Shown one piece after another: positions 34,749 to 43,705 of a stretch of 64,000 bases of DNA; the stretch's first letter is position 1, and each line of letters begins with the position of its first letter. Below the pieces are notes generated by a model, which saw only the letters and a program-made list of their open reading frames with translations, searched no databases and had not been told where the DNA came from. A program made the translations under genes and the position numbers. The stretch comes from Frondihabitans australicus (GTDB taxonomy: Bacteria; Actinomycetota; Actinomycetes; Actinomycetales; Microbacteriaceae). Where the stretch lies: positions 558,001-622,000 of the forward strand of contig NZ_RBKS01000001.1 in NCBI RefSeq assembly GCF_003634555.1, written 5' to 3'.

Positions 34749-34919
34749 GCAGCGTTTCACTGTATCGAGCGCGGGGCGCGCTCTGCGCCGGGCCGCGTTT
34801 CACGGGACGCGGCGCGTTTTCCGTGATGCGGCGCGTTTCCGGTGCCGGCACTGAGCGATGCGGCGCGTTTCACGCGATGCGGCGTGACGCGTCGCGCCGT
34901 GAAGCGTGAAACGCGCCGC
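34749..34919. repeat. Cluster of GCGTTTCAC repeats ending in a 16-bp perfect hairpin
   Basis: The motif GCGGCGCGTTT or close variants recurs about five times on the plus strand between 34749 and 34870. The last copy, GCGGCGCGTTTCACGC (34860-34875), is matched by its exact complement at 34904-34919. The cluster lies between convergent arsC and the membrane protein gene and probably terminates both. Confidence 0.65.
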
Positions 34920-35011
34920 GACGCTGCGCCTCGGGCTTCGGGGCAGGGCCACGGCGCTGGCGCTGGGCGCGGGGTGCTGGGCACGAGCGGCGGGGCGGCC
35001 CGCGCGGCGGG

Positions 35012-35623
35012 TCAGTGCGCCAGCAGCTCCAGCGCGATGACGGCGGCGCCCACCACGAGCTCGCCCAGCATGATGAGGAGCTTCTGCCAGGCGGGCAGTC
35101 TGATCCTGCGCACCGCCAGGTAGCCGACCACCACGAGGGTGGCCAGCAGGATCCCGATACTTCCGCCCAGCGCCACCGGCAGCCCCCACAGACCCAGGGC
35201 CGCGAGCCCGAGCAGGGCCATCGGCACCACGATCACGGCGATCGCTCCGAGCGACACGGCCACCATGTGCCGGAACTCCGGCCCCGTCGGCACGTGCGCG
35301 TGCACCGTGAGGTGGCTGAGGAAATCCGCGAGGAACACCGCGAGCAGCGTCCCCACCACCCCGATCAGCAGGGTGAGCGCCGCCTCTCCGACACCGCCGT
35401 GCGGATGCGTCTGCAGCGTGAGCACGATGGCGAGGGCCGTGAAGGTGACGTAGATGCGCTCCTTCAGGCTCTCGGCGCGCTGCTCGGCGTTCGGCTCGGG
35501 CGTGCGCGTGGGGCTGCTGTCGGACCGCGGGCTGCCGTCGGGCCCTGGGGTGCGGTCGGGGCCGTGGTCGGCTCTGGCTCCGGGCGCAGGATCGGCAGGC
35601 ATCGGCGGGGTTACGTCGGTCAC
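35012..35623 (-). CDS. Uncharacterised membrane protein
   Basis: 203 residues. The first 50 are polar and Pro/Asp/Ser-rich, followed by about five hydrophobic segments (near 58-72, 82-102, 122-140, 145-165 and 183-200) and charged loops such as DFLSHLTVHAHVPTGPEF. No family is recognised. GC usage matches the neighbours. It is flanked by repeat-rich intergenic DNA on both sides. Confidence 0.75.
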   Translation of the reverse strand: MTDVTPPMPADPAPGARADHGPDRTPGPDGSPRSDSSPTRTPEPNAEQRAESLKERIYVTFTALAIVLTLQTHPHGGVGEAALTLLIGVVGTLLAVFLADFLSHLTVHAHVPTGPEFRHMVAVSLGAIAVIVVPMALLGLAALGLWGLPVALGGSIGILLATLVVVGYLAVRRIRLPAWQKLLIMLGELVVGAAVIALELLAH

Positions 35624-35705
35624 CCTCCGACTCTCTCACGGGGTGGGGCGGAGGTGTGCGGGTGGGGTTGTGGCGCCCGGCCGCCCCGCCGCGCCCCGCG
35701 CCGAC

Positions 35706-35978
35706 GTTCGGGAGGAAGTTTCCGGGGCTCGGGAGGGATTCCGTGCCCCCGCGGACCTCCCGGGAGGAAGAACGACTCGTGCGTGCGGTCAGGGAGGAAC
35801 GATTGCGCGAGAATCCTCCCGAATTCGCCGCCCTCAGGCTCCCGCGCGCGCTCGGGAGGACTTTTCGCCTCCCGAGGCGCTGACGCGCACGTTCGGGAGG
35901 AACCCGGCGCTCGAATCGCGCCCCCGCGAACGCGGCAATCCCGTCGGGGCGGAAGAGTTTCCTCCCCGCGCGACGAAA
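35706..35978. repeat. Cluster of CGGGAGGAA repeats and small hairpins in a 438-base gap
   Basis: Between 35624 and 36061 no gene was found. The motif CGGGAGGA occurs at least five times on the plus strand and its complement several times. Local hairpins include CTCGGGAGG/CCTCCCGAG (35851-35876), GGGAGGA/TCCTCCC (35792-35820) and CCTCCCGGGAGG (35756-35767). The motif resembles the outer arm of hairpin family B. Confidence 0.55.
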
Positions 35979-36061
35979 CCGGCAGGAGGAGCAGACGGCG
36001 GCACGCGGCGTACGCCGAACTGCGTATTGGCGCCGCGCGGGGGCGGCGCTACCGTCTCGGC

Positions 36062-36493
36062 ATGCAGCGGCGTCGGCGCGGAATCAGGCTCCGAGCGATC
36101 GTGACCACCCTCGCGCTCGCCGGGGTGCTCGGCGTCGCCGCGGCGATGCCGGCTGCGTGTGCACCAGGCGCATTCGCCGCCGCCACCGAGGCGGGCACAC
36201 CCGCCGCCGCCCGTGTCGGCACGCTCGCCGCAGCCACTGAGGCCGGCACGTCGACCCCCACCGCCGTCGCAGCACGCGCGAACCCGTCGCCGGCGCCGAA
36301 TGTTCCGCCGGTCGCGCCGCGCCTCGCTCCCGGGGAGCCTCTGTGGCCCCTCGTGTCGATCGGCTTCGGGGCGTGGGCGGTGCTGATCCTGGTGCTCGTC
36401 GCCCACATCGTCTGGCGTCGGCACCGCGACGTGGTCGACGAGCGTGCCCGCGGCGGCCGCCCGTCCCGCGGCGGGCCGCGCCCAGTGCGCTAG
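36062..36493 (+). CDS. Small secreted, C-terminally membrane-anchored protein
   Basis: 143 residues. An Arg-rich start and hydrophobic stretch AIVTTLALAGVLGVAAAMPA form a signal peptide. The extracellular part is Ala/Thr/Pro-rich with a short repeat (AAATEAGTPAAARVGT then AAATEAGTSTPTAV), and a single membrane span WAVLILVLVAHIVW near residues 115-128 is followed by a basic tail. No LPXTG motif is seen. The repeat and composition suggest a surface stalk; function unknown. Confidence 0.65.
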   Translation: MQRRRRGIRLRAIVTTLALAGVLGVAAAMPAACAPGAFAAATEAGTPAAARVGTLAAATEAGTSTPTAVAARANPSPAPNVPPVAPRLAPGEPLWPLVSIGFGAWAVLILVLVAHIVWRRHRDVVDERARGGRPSRGGPRPVR

Positions 36494-36584
36494 CGGCCCC
36501 TCGCCCGCCCCGCGCCCCGCGCCCTAGCGCCGACCCGCCCCGCCCTCACCCACGAACCCACCCCCACCACGGCAGACTGGCACC

Positions 36585-37295
36585 ATGCCGACGACGCCAC
36601 ACGAATCCCCGCGCACCCTCTCGAACCTCCGGGAGGTGGGCGGCGACGGCCTGCAGGCGCGACTGCGGCCGGGGCGGCGACGCGTGTTCCGGGCGAACAC
36701 GGAGACGGTGCCCGCCGACGCCTACCCGTCGACCGTCTCGCACGTCGTGGATCTGCGGCGGGCCGATGAGGCGGAGGCCACGCCGCATCCTCTGGCCGGG
36801 ATGCCGGGGTACGTGAGCGCGCCGCTGTTCGATCCGTCGTCGGGCGTGGAGGCGGATCCTGCGGCCCTCAGCCTCGAACAGCAGTACGACGACTGGATCG
36901 AGCGCCACAGCTCCACCATCGCTGAAGCGCTGCGGGCCGTGGCGCGGACGGGCGGCGACGACACCGCAGCAGGAGCAGGCGAACACGCCGACGTCCTCAT
37001 CTGCTGCGCCGCCGGCAAAGACCGCACCGGGGTGATGAGCCTCCTGCTCGCCTCCGTCTGGGGAGCCGACGACTCCACCATCGCCGCCGACTACGCCGCC
37101 ACCGGGCCGAACCTCCGCGAGCGCTTCGCCCGCGAGCTCGCCGAGTCGACCGACCGCGAGCACACCCTGCGCATGCACCGCTGCGTGCCCGAGATCGCCG
37201 AGCACCTCCTCGCCACCCTCGAGGAGCGGCATGGCGGCGCCCGCGGCTACCTCCGTGCGATCGGCCTCACCGACGACGAGGTCGCGGCGCTCTGA
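36585..37295 (+). CDS. Tyrosine/phosphoinositide-type protein phosphatase
   Basis: 236 residues. The CX5R active-site loop reads CAAGKDRTG (141-149) with Cys141 and Arg147, and HVVDLRRADEAEATPH is the upstream conserved segment of the Y_phosphatase3 group (MptpB-like). LRVAR-type N-terminus NLREVGGDGLQARLRPGRRRVFRANT is typical. It is cytoplasmic in sequence, though related enzymes may be secreted. Substrate unknown. Confidence 0.9.
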   Translation: MPTTPHESPRTLSNLREVGGDGLQARLRPGRRRVFRANTETVPADAYPSTVSHVVDLRRADEAEATPHPLAGMPGYVSAPLFDPSSGVEADPAALSLEQQYDDWIERHSSTIAEALRAVARTGGDDTAAGAGEHADVLICCAAGKDRTGVMSLLLASVWGADDSTIAADYAATGPNLRERFARELAESTDREHTLRMHRCVPEIAEHLLATLEERHGGARGYLRAIGLTDDEVAAL

Positions 37296-37333
37296 CCCTC
37301 GGCCGTCCGCGCGGCCGGGCGGCGCGTACGGGC

Positions 37334-37376
37334 GTGGGGCGCAGGATCGGGAACAGCTCCCGATCCTGAGCCCCAC
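37334..37376. terminator. Hairpin between convergent genes
   Basis: GTGGGGC-GCAGGATCGGGA and its near-exact complement (one extra base) flank a short loop around CAGC. It separates the phosphatase and the LRR surface protein gene and probably acts in both directions. Confidence 0.7.
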
Positions 37377-37390
37377 ACCCCGCTAGCCCT

Positions 37391-39445
37391 CTACAGCCAC
37401 CGCTTCACGCCGCCGTGGCCGGAGCACGTGCCCTGACGGTGTTCGCTGAAGCTGTAGGTTCCGTCGTTGCACTGCGCGGTCGCGCCGGCGGGCGGGCTCG
37501 GTGCGGCCTCGGGGCGGCACACCGTGTGACCGGAGCTGTTGACGTACGTGCCATTGGTGCACGTGGGCGCCGGTGCCGCCGGCTTCGGCACCGCCTTGCC
37601 GCCCGACACGCGGGCGACCGAGGTGTACCCGGACTTCGACCCCGTCGCGACGAAGGTCAGCGTCTTGCCGGCGTCGGACGACCGGATCGTGTACGTGAGC
37701 CCGTTCGCTCCCGAGATGTTCGCCCCGTTGAGGCGCCACTGCTTCGTGATGCCGACTCCGGCGGGCCATGAGCCGAGGCTGGCGGTGACCTTGTGGCCGA
37801 CGGCGACGGTTCCGGTGATGACGGGCGCAGGAGCAGGGCTGATCGTTCCCAGCCCCGGCTTCACCGCCGCGCTCGTCTCGGCGATGGAGGCGTACCCGGA
37901 CTTCGATCCGGTGACCGTGACGGTCACGGCCTGGTGCACGTCTGCTGCCGTGAGGCGGTACTGCGACTTCACGGCGTCCGTGATCGGCACGCCGTTGCGG
38001 TACCACCGGTACGCGAACGAGATGCCCGACGGGTGCCAGGTTCCGACGGTCGCCGACAGCACGGCGCCGGTGACGGCGTGGCCGCTGATGCCGGGCTTCG
38101 AGGCCTTCGTGAGGGAGGCGGGGTTCACGCCGACCTTCGCCGACATTACCGTGAGCGTGGCGTAGTTCGCTCGCGAGAGGGTCACGGAGACCGAGATGCC
38201 GTGCGCAGCGTCGGCGGCTGTCAGCGTGTACGTCGACCGCGTCGCACCCTTGATGGGTGCTCCCGCCCGGTACCACTGGTACCTCGTGGTCGTGGGCGTC
38301 GGCCACCAGTCGTCGCCCGCGATGCTCAGAGTCCTGAAGACGGTGGGGGTGCCGGAGACGGAGATGGTGTTGTCCAGCGTGCCGTTGAGGAAGCCAGCAG
38401 CGATCGGGATGCTGTTGCTGCCGTCGGAGTAGTCCTGGTAGCCGTCCCGCGAACCGGTGATGTTGAGCGAGATCAGGTCGCCGGCCAGGGAGGCGGGCAC
38501 CGTGAATGTCGGGTTCGTCGCTCCCTCGATGGGCGTGCCGCCCTCGTACCACTGGTAGGCGATGTGAGTCGCGGCTGGGGTCCACTGCGGCACCGACGAC
38601 GTGAGAGTCCCGCCGATCAGCCCGACGCCGCCGATCGACGGGAAGGGAGTGGCGTCGAAAGTCAGGAGGGCGCTGAAGCTCAGGGTGACCTGCAGCGACG
38701 AGCTCGGGGATCCGAAGACGAGCGATCCACTCGCACCCGTGGGCGTGGCTTCCCACGCGCTGTTGTCGTAGGTGGCGCCCGTCGCAGCCGTGATCGCCAG
38801 CGGTGTGCCCGTCTGGTCGAACGAGACGGGAGGCTCGAACCGGGTGCCTCTCACCAGCGGAAGCCCGGCGTAGGTCGTCGTCTGCGCGCCCGCGTTCGCG
38901 TTGACCTGCAGCGAGCTCAACGGCCTCAGGTCAGTGATGTGGTTGCCCACGAGGTCGAGGCTGCCCAGGTCGGTAAGACTCGCGAGCGGCGACACGTCGC
39001 TGATGGCGTTGTGCGACAGGTCGATGCTCGTCAGCTGCGTGAGACCGCTCAGCGGCGACACGTCATCGATCGAGCCGTTCGTCAGGCTCAGCGATGTAAG
39101 GCCGGTGAAGTCGACGAGCGCACTGTCGTCGGCGACGCCGGAACACTCGAGCGTGGTGACCGCGGCGAGCTCGTCTGTGGTGAACGTGTCCGTGCCGGCG
39201 GGCTCGTCGGTCGCGGTCGCGGTGCAGGCAGCGAGCGCAGGATCCGAGATGGTTACGGTCGACGGCGGCTGCGGCGGCTGCGGCGGGATCGGCGCGTCGG
39301 CGAAGGCTGTCGATGCGCCGATACCGGTCAGTGCGGCGGCGATCACGGCGATCGTGGTGCCGATGGCGAGCCTGCGGTGGCGCGTGCGGGTGTCTGATCC
39401 TGCGATCGAGCGGGCGCGACTGTGCGCCGGGGTGGTGCGGTGCAT
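37391..39445 (-). CDS. Secreted LRR protein with Ig-like repeats and C-terminal DUF3761-like domain
   Basis: 684 residues. A signal peptide ends at ASTAFADAP. Internalin-like leucine-rich repeats follow (about 100-190; LTSLSLTNGSIDDVSPLSGL, LTSIDLSHNAISDVSPLASL). Then come at least four Ig-like repeats marked by YQWYEGGTPI, YQWYRAGAPI, YRWYRNGVPI and KQWRLNGANI. The end, TAQCNDGTYSFSEHRQGTC then SGHGGVKRWL, matches DUF3761. No sortase motif. Likely an extracellular adhesion or recognition protein. Paralogue of 48614-49984. Confidence 0.88.
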   Translation of the reverse strand: MHRTTPAHSRARSIAGSDTRTRHRRLAIGTTIAVIAAALTGIGASTAFADAPIPPQPPQPPSTVTISDPALAACTATATDEPAGTDTFTTDELAAVTTLECSGVADDSALVDFTGLTSLSLTNGSIDDVSPLSGLTQLTSIDLSHNAISDVSPLASLTDLGSLDLVGNHITDLRPLSSLQVNANAGAQTTTYAGLPLVRGTRFEPPVSFDQTGTPLAITAATGATYDNSAWEATPTGASGSLVFGSPSSSLQVTLSFSALLTFDATPFPSIGGVGLIGGTLTSSVPQWTPAATHIAYQWYEGGTPIEGATNPTFTVPASLAGDLISLNITGSRDGYQDYSDGSNSIPIAAGFLNGTLDNTISVSGTPTVFRTLSIAGDDWWPTPTTTRYQWYRAGAPIKGATRSTYTLTAADAAHGISVSVTLSRANYATLTVMSAKVGVNPASLTKASKPGISGHAVTGAVLSATVGTWHPSGISFAYRWYRNGVPITDAVKSQYRLTAADVHQAVTVTVTGSKSGYASIAETSAAVKPGLGTISPAPAPVITGTVAVGHKVTASLGSWPAGVGITKQWRLNGANISGANGLTYTIRSSDAGKTLTFVATGSKSGYTSVARVSGGKAVPKPAAPAPTCTNGTYVNSSGHTVCRPEAAPSPPAGATAQCNDGTYSFSEHRQGTCSGHGGVKRWL

Positions 39446-39680
39446 GGTGCTGATCCTTGTCGGGAGGGTCGTCGCGCGGCGCTGTGCAGCACGCCGGGGC
39501 GTGCTGCGAGGCTTCGGGGCCGCGTTCGCGCGAGGTGTGATCGTCGCTCACGTCTGTGGGCGTGAGGGAAGTGTAGGGCGGCGCGGCGCGCGGCACGCCG
39601 GTCGTGGCGGCCCCCGTTCGGGGGTCGTGGCGCCGGGTCGCCCCTCTGGCCCATGGCCGCAAGGGTCGGAGGGGTTCTCA

Positions 39681-39730
39681 CCGGCGTACTTCAGGTTCGC
39701 CTGAATTCAGGCGAACCTGAAGTACGCCGG
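39681..39730. repeat. 50-bp perfect palindrome
   Basis: The 25-base arms are exact complements with no spacer, centred on TGAATTCA (39702-39709) and starting CCGGCGTACTTCAGG. It lies in the 453-base gap between the LRR gene start (39445) and the TM2 protein end (39899). It may be a terminator or a binding site. A smaller stem CTCACG/CGTGAG is at 39547-39566; the rest of the gap shows nothing definite. Confidence 0.75.
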
Positions 39731-39834
39731 CACGATGTACCCGTTCCTCTCGTCGCCCGGGGCCCTCGCAGGCAGCCCTGGCCCCGCCACCACCGCCCGG
39801 CAGTGCGCGCCGTGACGGCACGACGCACAACGCA

Positions 39835-39870
39835 CGACGGCCCCGGCGACACGCGTCACCGGGGCCGTCG
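39835..39870 (-). terminator. Terminator of the TM2 protein gene
   Basis: A 12-base perfect stem CGACGGCCCCGG with its complement surrounds a 12-base loop. It lies 29 bases past the stop of the TM2 gene on the minus strand. Confidence 0.75.
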
Positions 39871-39898
39871 TGGCTGCGTCGTGGGCAGCCTCAGCGCG

Positions 39899-41128
39899 CT
39901 ACTTCGTCTGCGTCGTCCAGGTGCCTCCGTCGGCGCCGATGACGAGCACCGCGGGGCCTGACATCATCGGAACCGTGCCGGAGTACGTGCCGATCTCGTT
40001 GATCAGCAGCGGGTCGGAGAAGGCCTTGCCGGTCTCCTCCTCGACGGTGAAGTTGCTGTCGCCCTTGTACGAGGCGGTGAGGGTTCCGGCGCTGCCCGTG
40101 TAGAGGTAGACGCCGTCGCCTGCTCCTGAGCCCGAGGCTCCGATGGTCTGGGCGCTCGACACCGGCGAGATCGTGATGGTCCAGCCCGCGTCGGCGCTGA
40201 CCTGCATCGTGACGCCCTTGTTCAGCTCGGTGAAGCCGTAGGCGGTCGTTCCGCCGTACGACCCGATCGTGTTGACGAGCAGTTCGCCGGTCGACTGGTT
40301 CGACGAGTCGAGGATCGAGATCGAGAAGTTGCCCGAACCCGTGTACGTGGCCTTGACGATGCCCGCGGTGGCGCCGGTCGGCAGGGTGATGACGTCGTCG
40401 CCCGCGCCCGACTTCGTGATCGGCGCGAAGGTGCCGTACTTCTTGGTCGCCCAGGCGGCGGGCGAGTTCGAGTCGCTCTTGGGGGCGGCGGCCTTGCTCG
40501 GGGTGGTCGCCTTCGAGGGCGCAGGAGCAGCGGGAGTCTTCGCCGCGGCCGGTGTCTCGGCCGCCGGAGCCGAGTGCGTGGTGGCCACACCCTCGTCGAA
40601 CGCGGCTTTGGTGCTCGAAGCGCTGCTCGTCCCCGTCGCGATGCTGATGATGAGCGACACCAGGACGACGGCCCCGGTGACGATCCACGCGGTGCGCGCG
40701 ACCTTCGGTGTGCGGCCCGCGAGCGGGCGGCCCTGCTTGTCGCGGGTGGATCCGGTGAGCACGAGGATCAGGTCGATCAGCGCCCAGATGCCGAGACCGC
40801 CCCAGGTGATCAGCTTCAGGATGCCCGTGCCCACCTTGCCGAGGTAGAACCGGTCGATGCCGAGACCGCCGAGGAGGAGCGACAGGAGCCACGTGGTGAC
40901 GAACGACTTCGACGACTCGCCCGGCTGCTGAGGCTGCATGCCGTACGGCGCGCCGTAGGGCTGGCCGGGGGCGGGCGGGACCGCGCCGGGCTGGCCGTAC
41001 TGCGGCGGGGCGGCCTGCGCGGTGGCGGGCTGGCCGTACGTGGGCGCGCCGGGCTGGCCGGGCTGCACGTAGGGCGGCGGGGTCGTCGGCGCGCCCGAGG
41101 AGGTCGCGTCGGGAGTCTCGTTGGTCAT
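39899..41128 (-). CDS. TM2-domain membrane protein with extracellular repeats
   Basis: 409 residues from ATG 41128. The first 75 residues are Pro/Gln/Gly/Tyr-rich (YGQPG-type repeats), then a TM2 domain (KSFVTTWLLSLLLGGLGIDRFYLGK, TGILKLITWGGLGIWALIDLI) and one more span (VTGAVVLVSLIISIATG). An Ala/Pro/Lys linker leads to two related beta-rich modules with the pattern GIVKATYTGSGNFSISILDS and GTLTASYKGDSNFTVEEE, each about 80 residues. Function unknown; the modules probably face outside. Confidence 0.85.
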   Translation of the reverse strand: MTNETPDATSSGAPTTPPPYVQPGQPGAPTYGQPATAQAAPPQYGQPGAVPPAPGQPYGAPYGMQPQQPGESSKSFVTTWLLSLLLGGLGIDRFYLGKVGTGILKLITWGGLGIWALIDLILVLTGSTRDKQGRPLAGRTPKVARTAWIVTGAVVLVSLIISIATGTSSASSTKAAFDEGVATTHSAPAAETPAAAKTPAAPAPSKATTPSKAAAPKSDSNSPAAWATKKYGTFAPITKSGAGDDVITLPTGATAGIVKATYTGSGNFSISILDSSNQSTGELLVNTIGSYGGTTAYGFTELNKGVTMQVSADAGWTITISPVSSAQTIGASGSGAGDGVYLYTGSAGTLTASYKGDSNFTVEEETGKAFSDPLLINEIGTYSGTVPMMSGPAVLVIGADGGTWTTQTK

Positions 41129-41200
41129 GGATGATCCTTGCTGTGTGTGATCTGATTCGGGTCGTGCGGGCGCGACGAGGAGACCCACCTTCGAGGACCT

Positions 41201-41307
41201 GTCAGCGGCGCCCCCGGGGCGCTGACGACTCGAACATCAAGGTGAGTAGCTTTCACTAGTTGACCATCGACCGCCGACGTTCCGAAACGACCCGTTCGGG
41301 GGCGGCG
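41201..41307 (-). promoter_or_regulatory. Composite leader element, copy 1
   Basis: Upstream of the TM2 gene, a GC-rich hairpin (41201-41226, GTCAGCGGCGCCCCCGGGGC) is followed by a stretch with TCAAGGTG and then a second hairpin (41272-41307) of the CCGAAACGACCCGTTCGG type. A closely related series in the same order is found at 54011-54112 upstream of the lipoprotein at 53412. The shared order suggests a common promoter or leader. Confidence 0.5.
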
Positions 41308-41321
41308 CTCGTAGCGCACGG

Positions 41322-43115
41322 TCACGACCCCAACCCCCACTCGCGGGCGAGCAGCCCGACGAGCTCCCGCTGCCGCACCTCGAGCGTCGCCGGGTTCCAC
41401 TGCGGGTAGCGCAGCACCTGGCTGGTCAGCGCGAAGGCGACGGCGCCGCCTCGGCCGCTGAAGTAGGCGGCCTTCTTGCGTTCGAAGTCGTAGTTCTGGG
41501 CTTCGGAGTTCTTCATCCGGCCGAGCAGCACGAGGTTCGCGAGACGGTGGGTCCAGCGGGCGCGGTCGGCGTCGGAGAACGACTCGAGCCACGTGGACCC
41601 TGCCCGCGGGTTCTGCGGCAGCACGTGCTCGACGGTGATGACTCGGTGCTGGTAGGTGACTTCCGTTGCTCCTGCGACCGTGTCGTCGAGTCGCAGCAGG
41701 AGGTACTTGCGGATCTTGCTCGCGAGGTAGACGTCGCCGTCGATCACCGCGAGGGTGTCGCGGCGTTCGGCGGGCGTGAGCTCGAACGCGGGCGCGTCGA
41801 GGGGGTCGGTGCCGTGCTGGTCGGCCGCGTCGAGTTGGCGCAGCAGTTCGATGTGGCGGGTGACGCGCGGCGTGGTCCACACCCGCCTGATGTAGAGGCT
41901 CGCGGCGAGGCGTTCGAGCTTCGCGAAGAACCGGTCGAGCCAGGGGGCGTCGCCCGGGCGGGTGCGGAGGGCCCAGAGCGCAGGAGCCCGCCAATCGCGG
42001 TTGTCGAGCACGTCGAGGCGGCTGAGCCACGTGTTCACAGGGTGAGACCCGGGCCGAGACGTCTGCGCGGGTGACACCGCGTACGCCCGGTCGCGGATCT
42101 GCTGGTACGCCCGCGCGTACGGCACCAGCACGTCGTCGACGAACTCGGTGGCGCGGTCGGGCAGGTAGCGGCTGAGGACCTGCTCGGGGAACTCGCGGAG
42201 GAGCGAGGCGCGAGCACGCTGCTTCGATTCGACGAGTCGGATCTGCAGGAAGAGGTCGGCGAAGTCGTCGCGGCCGATGGACTCTTCGGCGTCTTCCCAT
42301 TTGGCGGCGTAGCGCTCGGCGAGGGCGTGGCTGTCGTCAGAGGTGCTGCGAGCGGAGGTGCTGTCGGCGGAGGTGCTGCCGGTACCCGGGCTGTCGCGGC
42401 CTGGGCTGTCGCGGATCGCGCCGATGACGCGGGATTTCACGATGTCGGCGGGGGAGAGGTCGAGGCCGCGGGCGTTCATGACGCCGAAGATGCGGTGGGC
42501 GCTGTCGAGGTCGGCGGTGGAGACGGCGACGAGGTAGGTGCGGCTGGCGAGCTTCTGGGCGAGGTGGCGGCGTCGGTCGTCGCTCCAGCCGGCGAGCACG
42601 CGCTGCAGGGCCCGCGTGTTGGCGTGCAGGGCGCGCTGCGAGTCGGTCTCGAGCTGACCGGGCGTCAGGTGCAGGAGCCGCGTGGTCGCCCCGAGTTCCT
42701 GCACCTGCCGGGCGAAGAAGTCGGCGTCTTTCGATCGCAGCGCCACCCGCGGCTTGGCCGCGATGTCGAGCAGCGGGTCCTGGGGCTGGCGCACCATGTC
42801 GTCGAGGCGGGTGCGGAGGTCGTCGGTTTCGGACAGGTCGCGGAGCACCGCGAGCAGGATCGTGAGTGTCGTCAGCCGTTGCTGCCCGTCGATGACCTCG
42901 GCGCGCGGTCGCCCCTTCTCTTTGACGAGGACGAGCGACCCGAGGAAGTACGGCTCCTGCGGCGAGTGCTCGCACGCCTCCGCGAGGTCGTCGAGCAGTT
43001 CGAGCGCCTGCTCGGTGCCCCACGCGTAGGGGCGCTGGTACGAGGGGATCACGAACTCGTAGTCGCTGGAGAACACCTTGTGCAGGGCGACTTCGTGTGC
43101 GGCGAGTTCGGTCAT
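41322..43115 (-). CDS. DUF262/DUF1524 protein, GmrSD-like nuclease
   Basis: 597 residues. The N-terminal DUF262 ParB-like domain has FVIPSYQRPYAW (21-32) and VIDGQQRLTTLTILL (74-88), the GmrS-type NTP-binding motifs. Near the C-terminus VEHVLPQNP and LANLVLLGRMKNSEAQNYDFERKKAAY form the HNH-type DUF1524 of GmrD. GmrSD proteins are type IV restriction enzymes that cut modified phage DNA. Its start overlaps the stop of the lipoprotein gene (ATGA), so it is translationally coupled to the cluster upstream, an unusual context. Confidence 0.9.
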   Translation of the reverse strand: MTELAAHEVALHKVFSSDYEFVIPSYQRPYAWGTEQALELLDDLAEACEHSPQEPYFLGSLVLVKEKGRPRAEVIDGQQRLTTLTILLAVLRDLSETDDLRTRLDDMVRQPQDPLLDIAAKPRVALRSKDADFFARQVQELGATTRLLHLTPGQLETDSQRALHANTRALQRVLAGWSDDRRRHLAQKLASRTYLVAVSTADLDSAHRIFGVMNARGLDLSPADIVKSRVIGAIRDSPGRDSPGTGSTSADSTSARSTSDDSHALAERYAAKWEDAEESIGRDDFADLFLQIRLVESKQRARASLLREFPEQVLSRYLPDRATEFVDDVLVPYARAYQQIRDRAYAVSPAQTSRPGSHPVNTWLSRLDVLDNRDWRAPALWALRTRPGDAPWLDRFFAKLERLAASLYIRRVWTTPRVTRHIELLRQLDAADQHGTDPLDAPAFELTPAERRDTLAVIDGDVYLASKIRKYLLLRLDDTVAGATEVTYQHRVITVEHVLPQNPRAGSTWLESFSDADRARWTHRLANLVLLGRMKNSEAQNYDFERKKAAYFSGRGGAVAFALTSQVLRYPQWNPATLEVRQRELVGLLAREWGLGS

Positions 43116-43705
43116 GGTGTCGGTGCCGTGTCGCCGACGGGCGCGGGTGACGGTGTCGCGGTTGCCTTCTGCTCGCGGTGGGCGATGATCCGGTCGATCA
43201 TGTCGTCGGCGTTCCCGGGAATGCAGGCCATGACGATCGAGACGGACGAACGATGAGGGTCGGCCGTGAACATGATGTCGACGTCATCGCTCGTGCCGTG
43301 TGTCCGCCACTGAGGGTCGCTCGGGGTCGACGGCGCGAGGCTCTGCACGTGCAGCCCGAGCGCACGCCAGAGTCCGGCCACCTCATGGGCAGTGCGCTGC
43401 CGCGATGTGATACCCGGCCCGAAGAGCACGTCGGCGTATCGAATGCCGGTCGAACCGTCTGAGAGCTTGCAGTCTTGAGGCGTGATGTCGAGGTCGTTCG
43501 ACCCCACCGGTGCGGGCTGCCACCGCGCGTCACCCGCGTTCGCGAGCGTTCGCTCGTAGAGCTCGTACATGGCGTCGATGGACTCGTTCGGCGTCATGGA
43601 GTTCGTCGTCACGGATGCGCTCGGAATCTCGTTCGTGCAGCCGGCGAGCCCAGCAGTCGTCGCGAGTCCGAGAACGAGGCTGATGGCAAGCGTTCTCAGT
43701 CTCAT
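43112..43705 (-). CDS. Lipoprotein, paralogue 1 of 3
   Basis: 197 residues. Signal peptide with lipobox LAGC (Cys23). The body shares with the two upstream paralogues NESIDAMYELYERTL, DLDITPQDCKLSDGSTGIRY, ADVLFGPGI, VDIMFTADPHRSSVSIVMACI and a long C-terminal helix IIAHREQK with a Thr/Pro tail. It carries two further conserved cysteines. The stop overlaps the DUF262 start and the start overlaps the small ORF stop. No known domain recognised. Confidence 0.85.
   Translation of the reverse strand: MRLRTLAISLVLGLATTAGLAGCTNEIPSASVTTNSMTPNESIDAMYELYERTLANAGDARWQPAPVGSNDLDITPQDCKLSDGSTGIRYADVLFGPGITSRQRTAHEVAGLWRALGLHVQSLAPSTPSDPQWRTHGTSDDVDIMFTADPHRSSVSIVMACIPGNADDMIDRIIAHREQKATATPSPAPVGDTAPTP

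Noticed and set aside
34749-34919. CRISPR-like array
   Set aside because: Repeats are short, variable in length and unevenly spaced, and no cas genes are near; they form a terminator hairpin instead.
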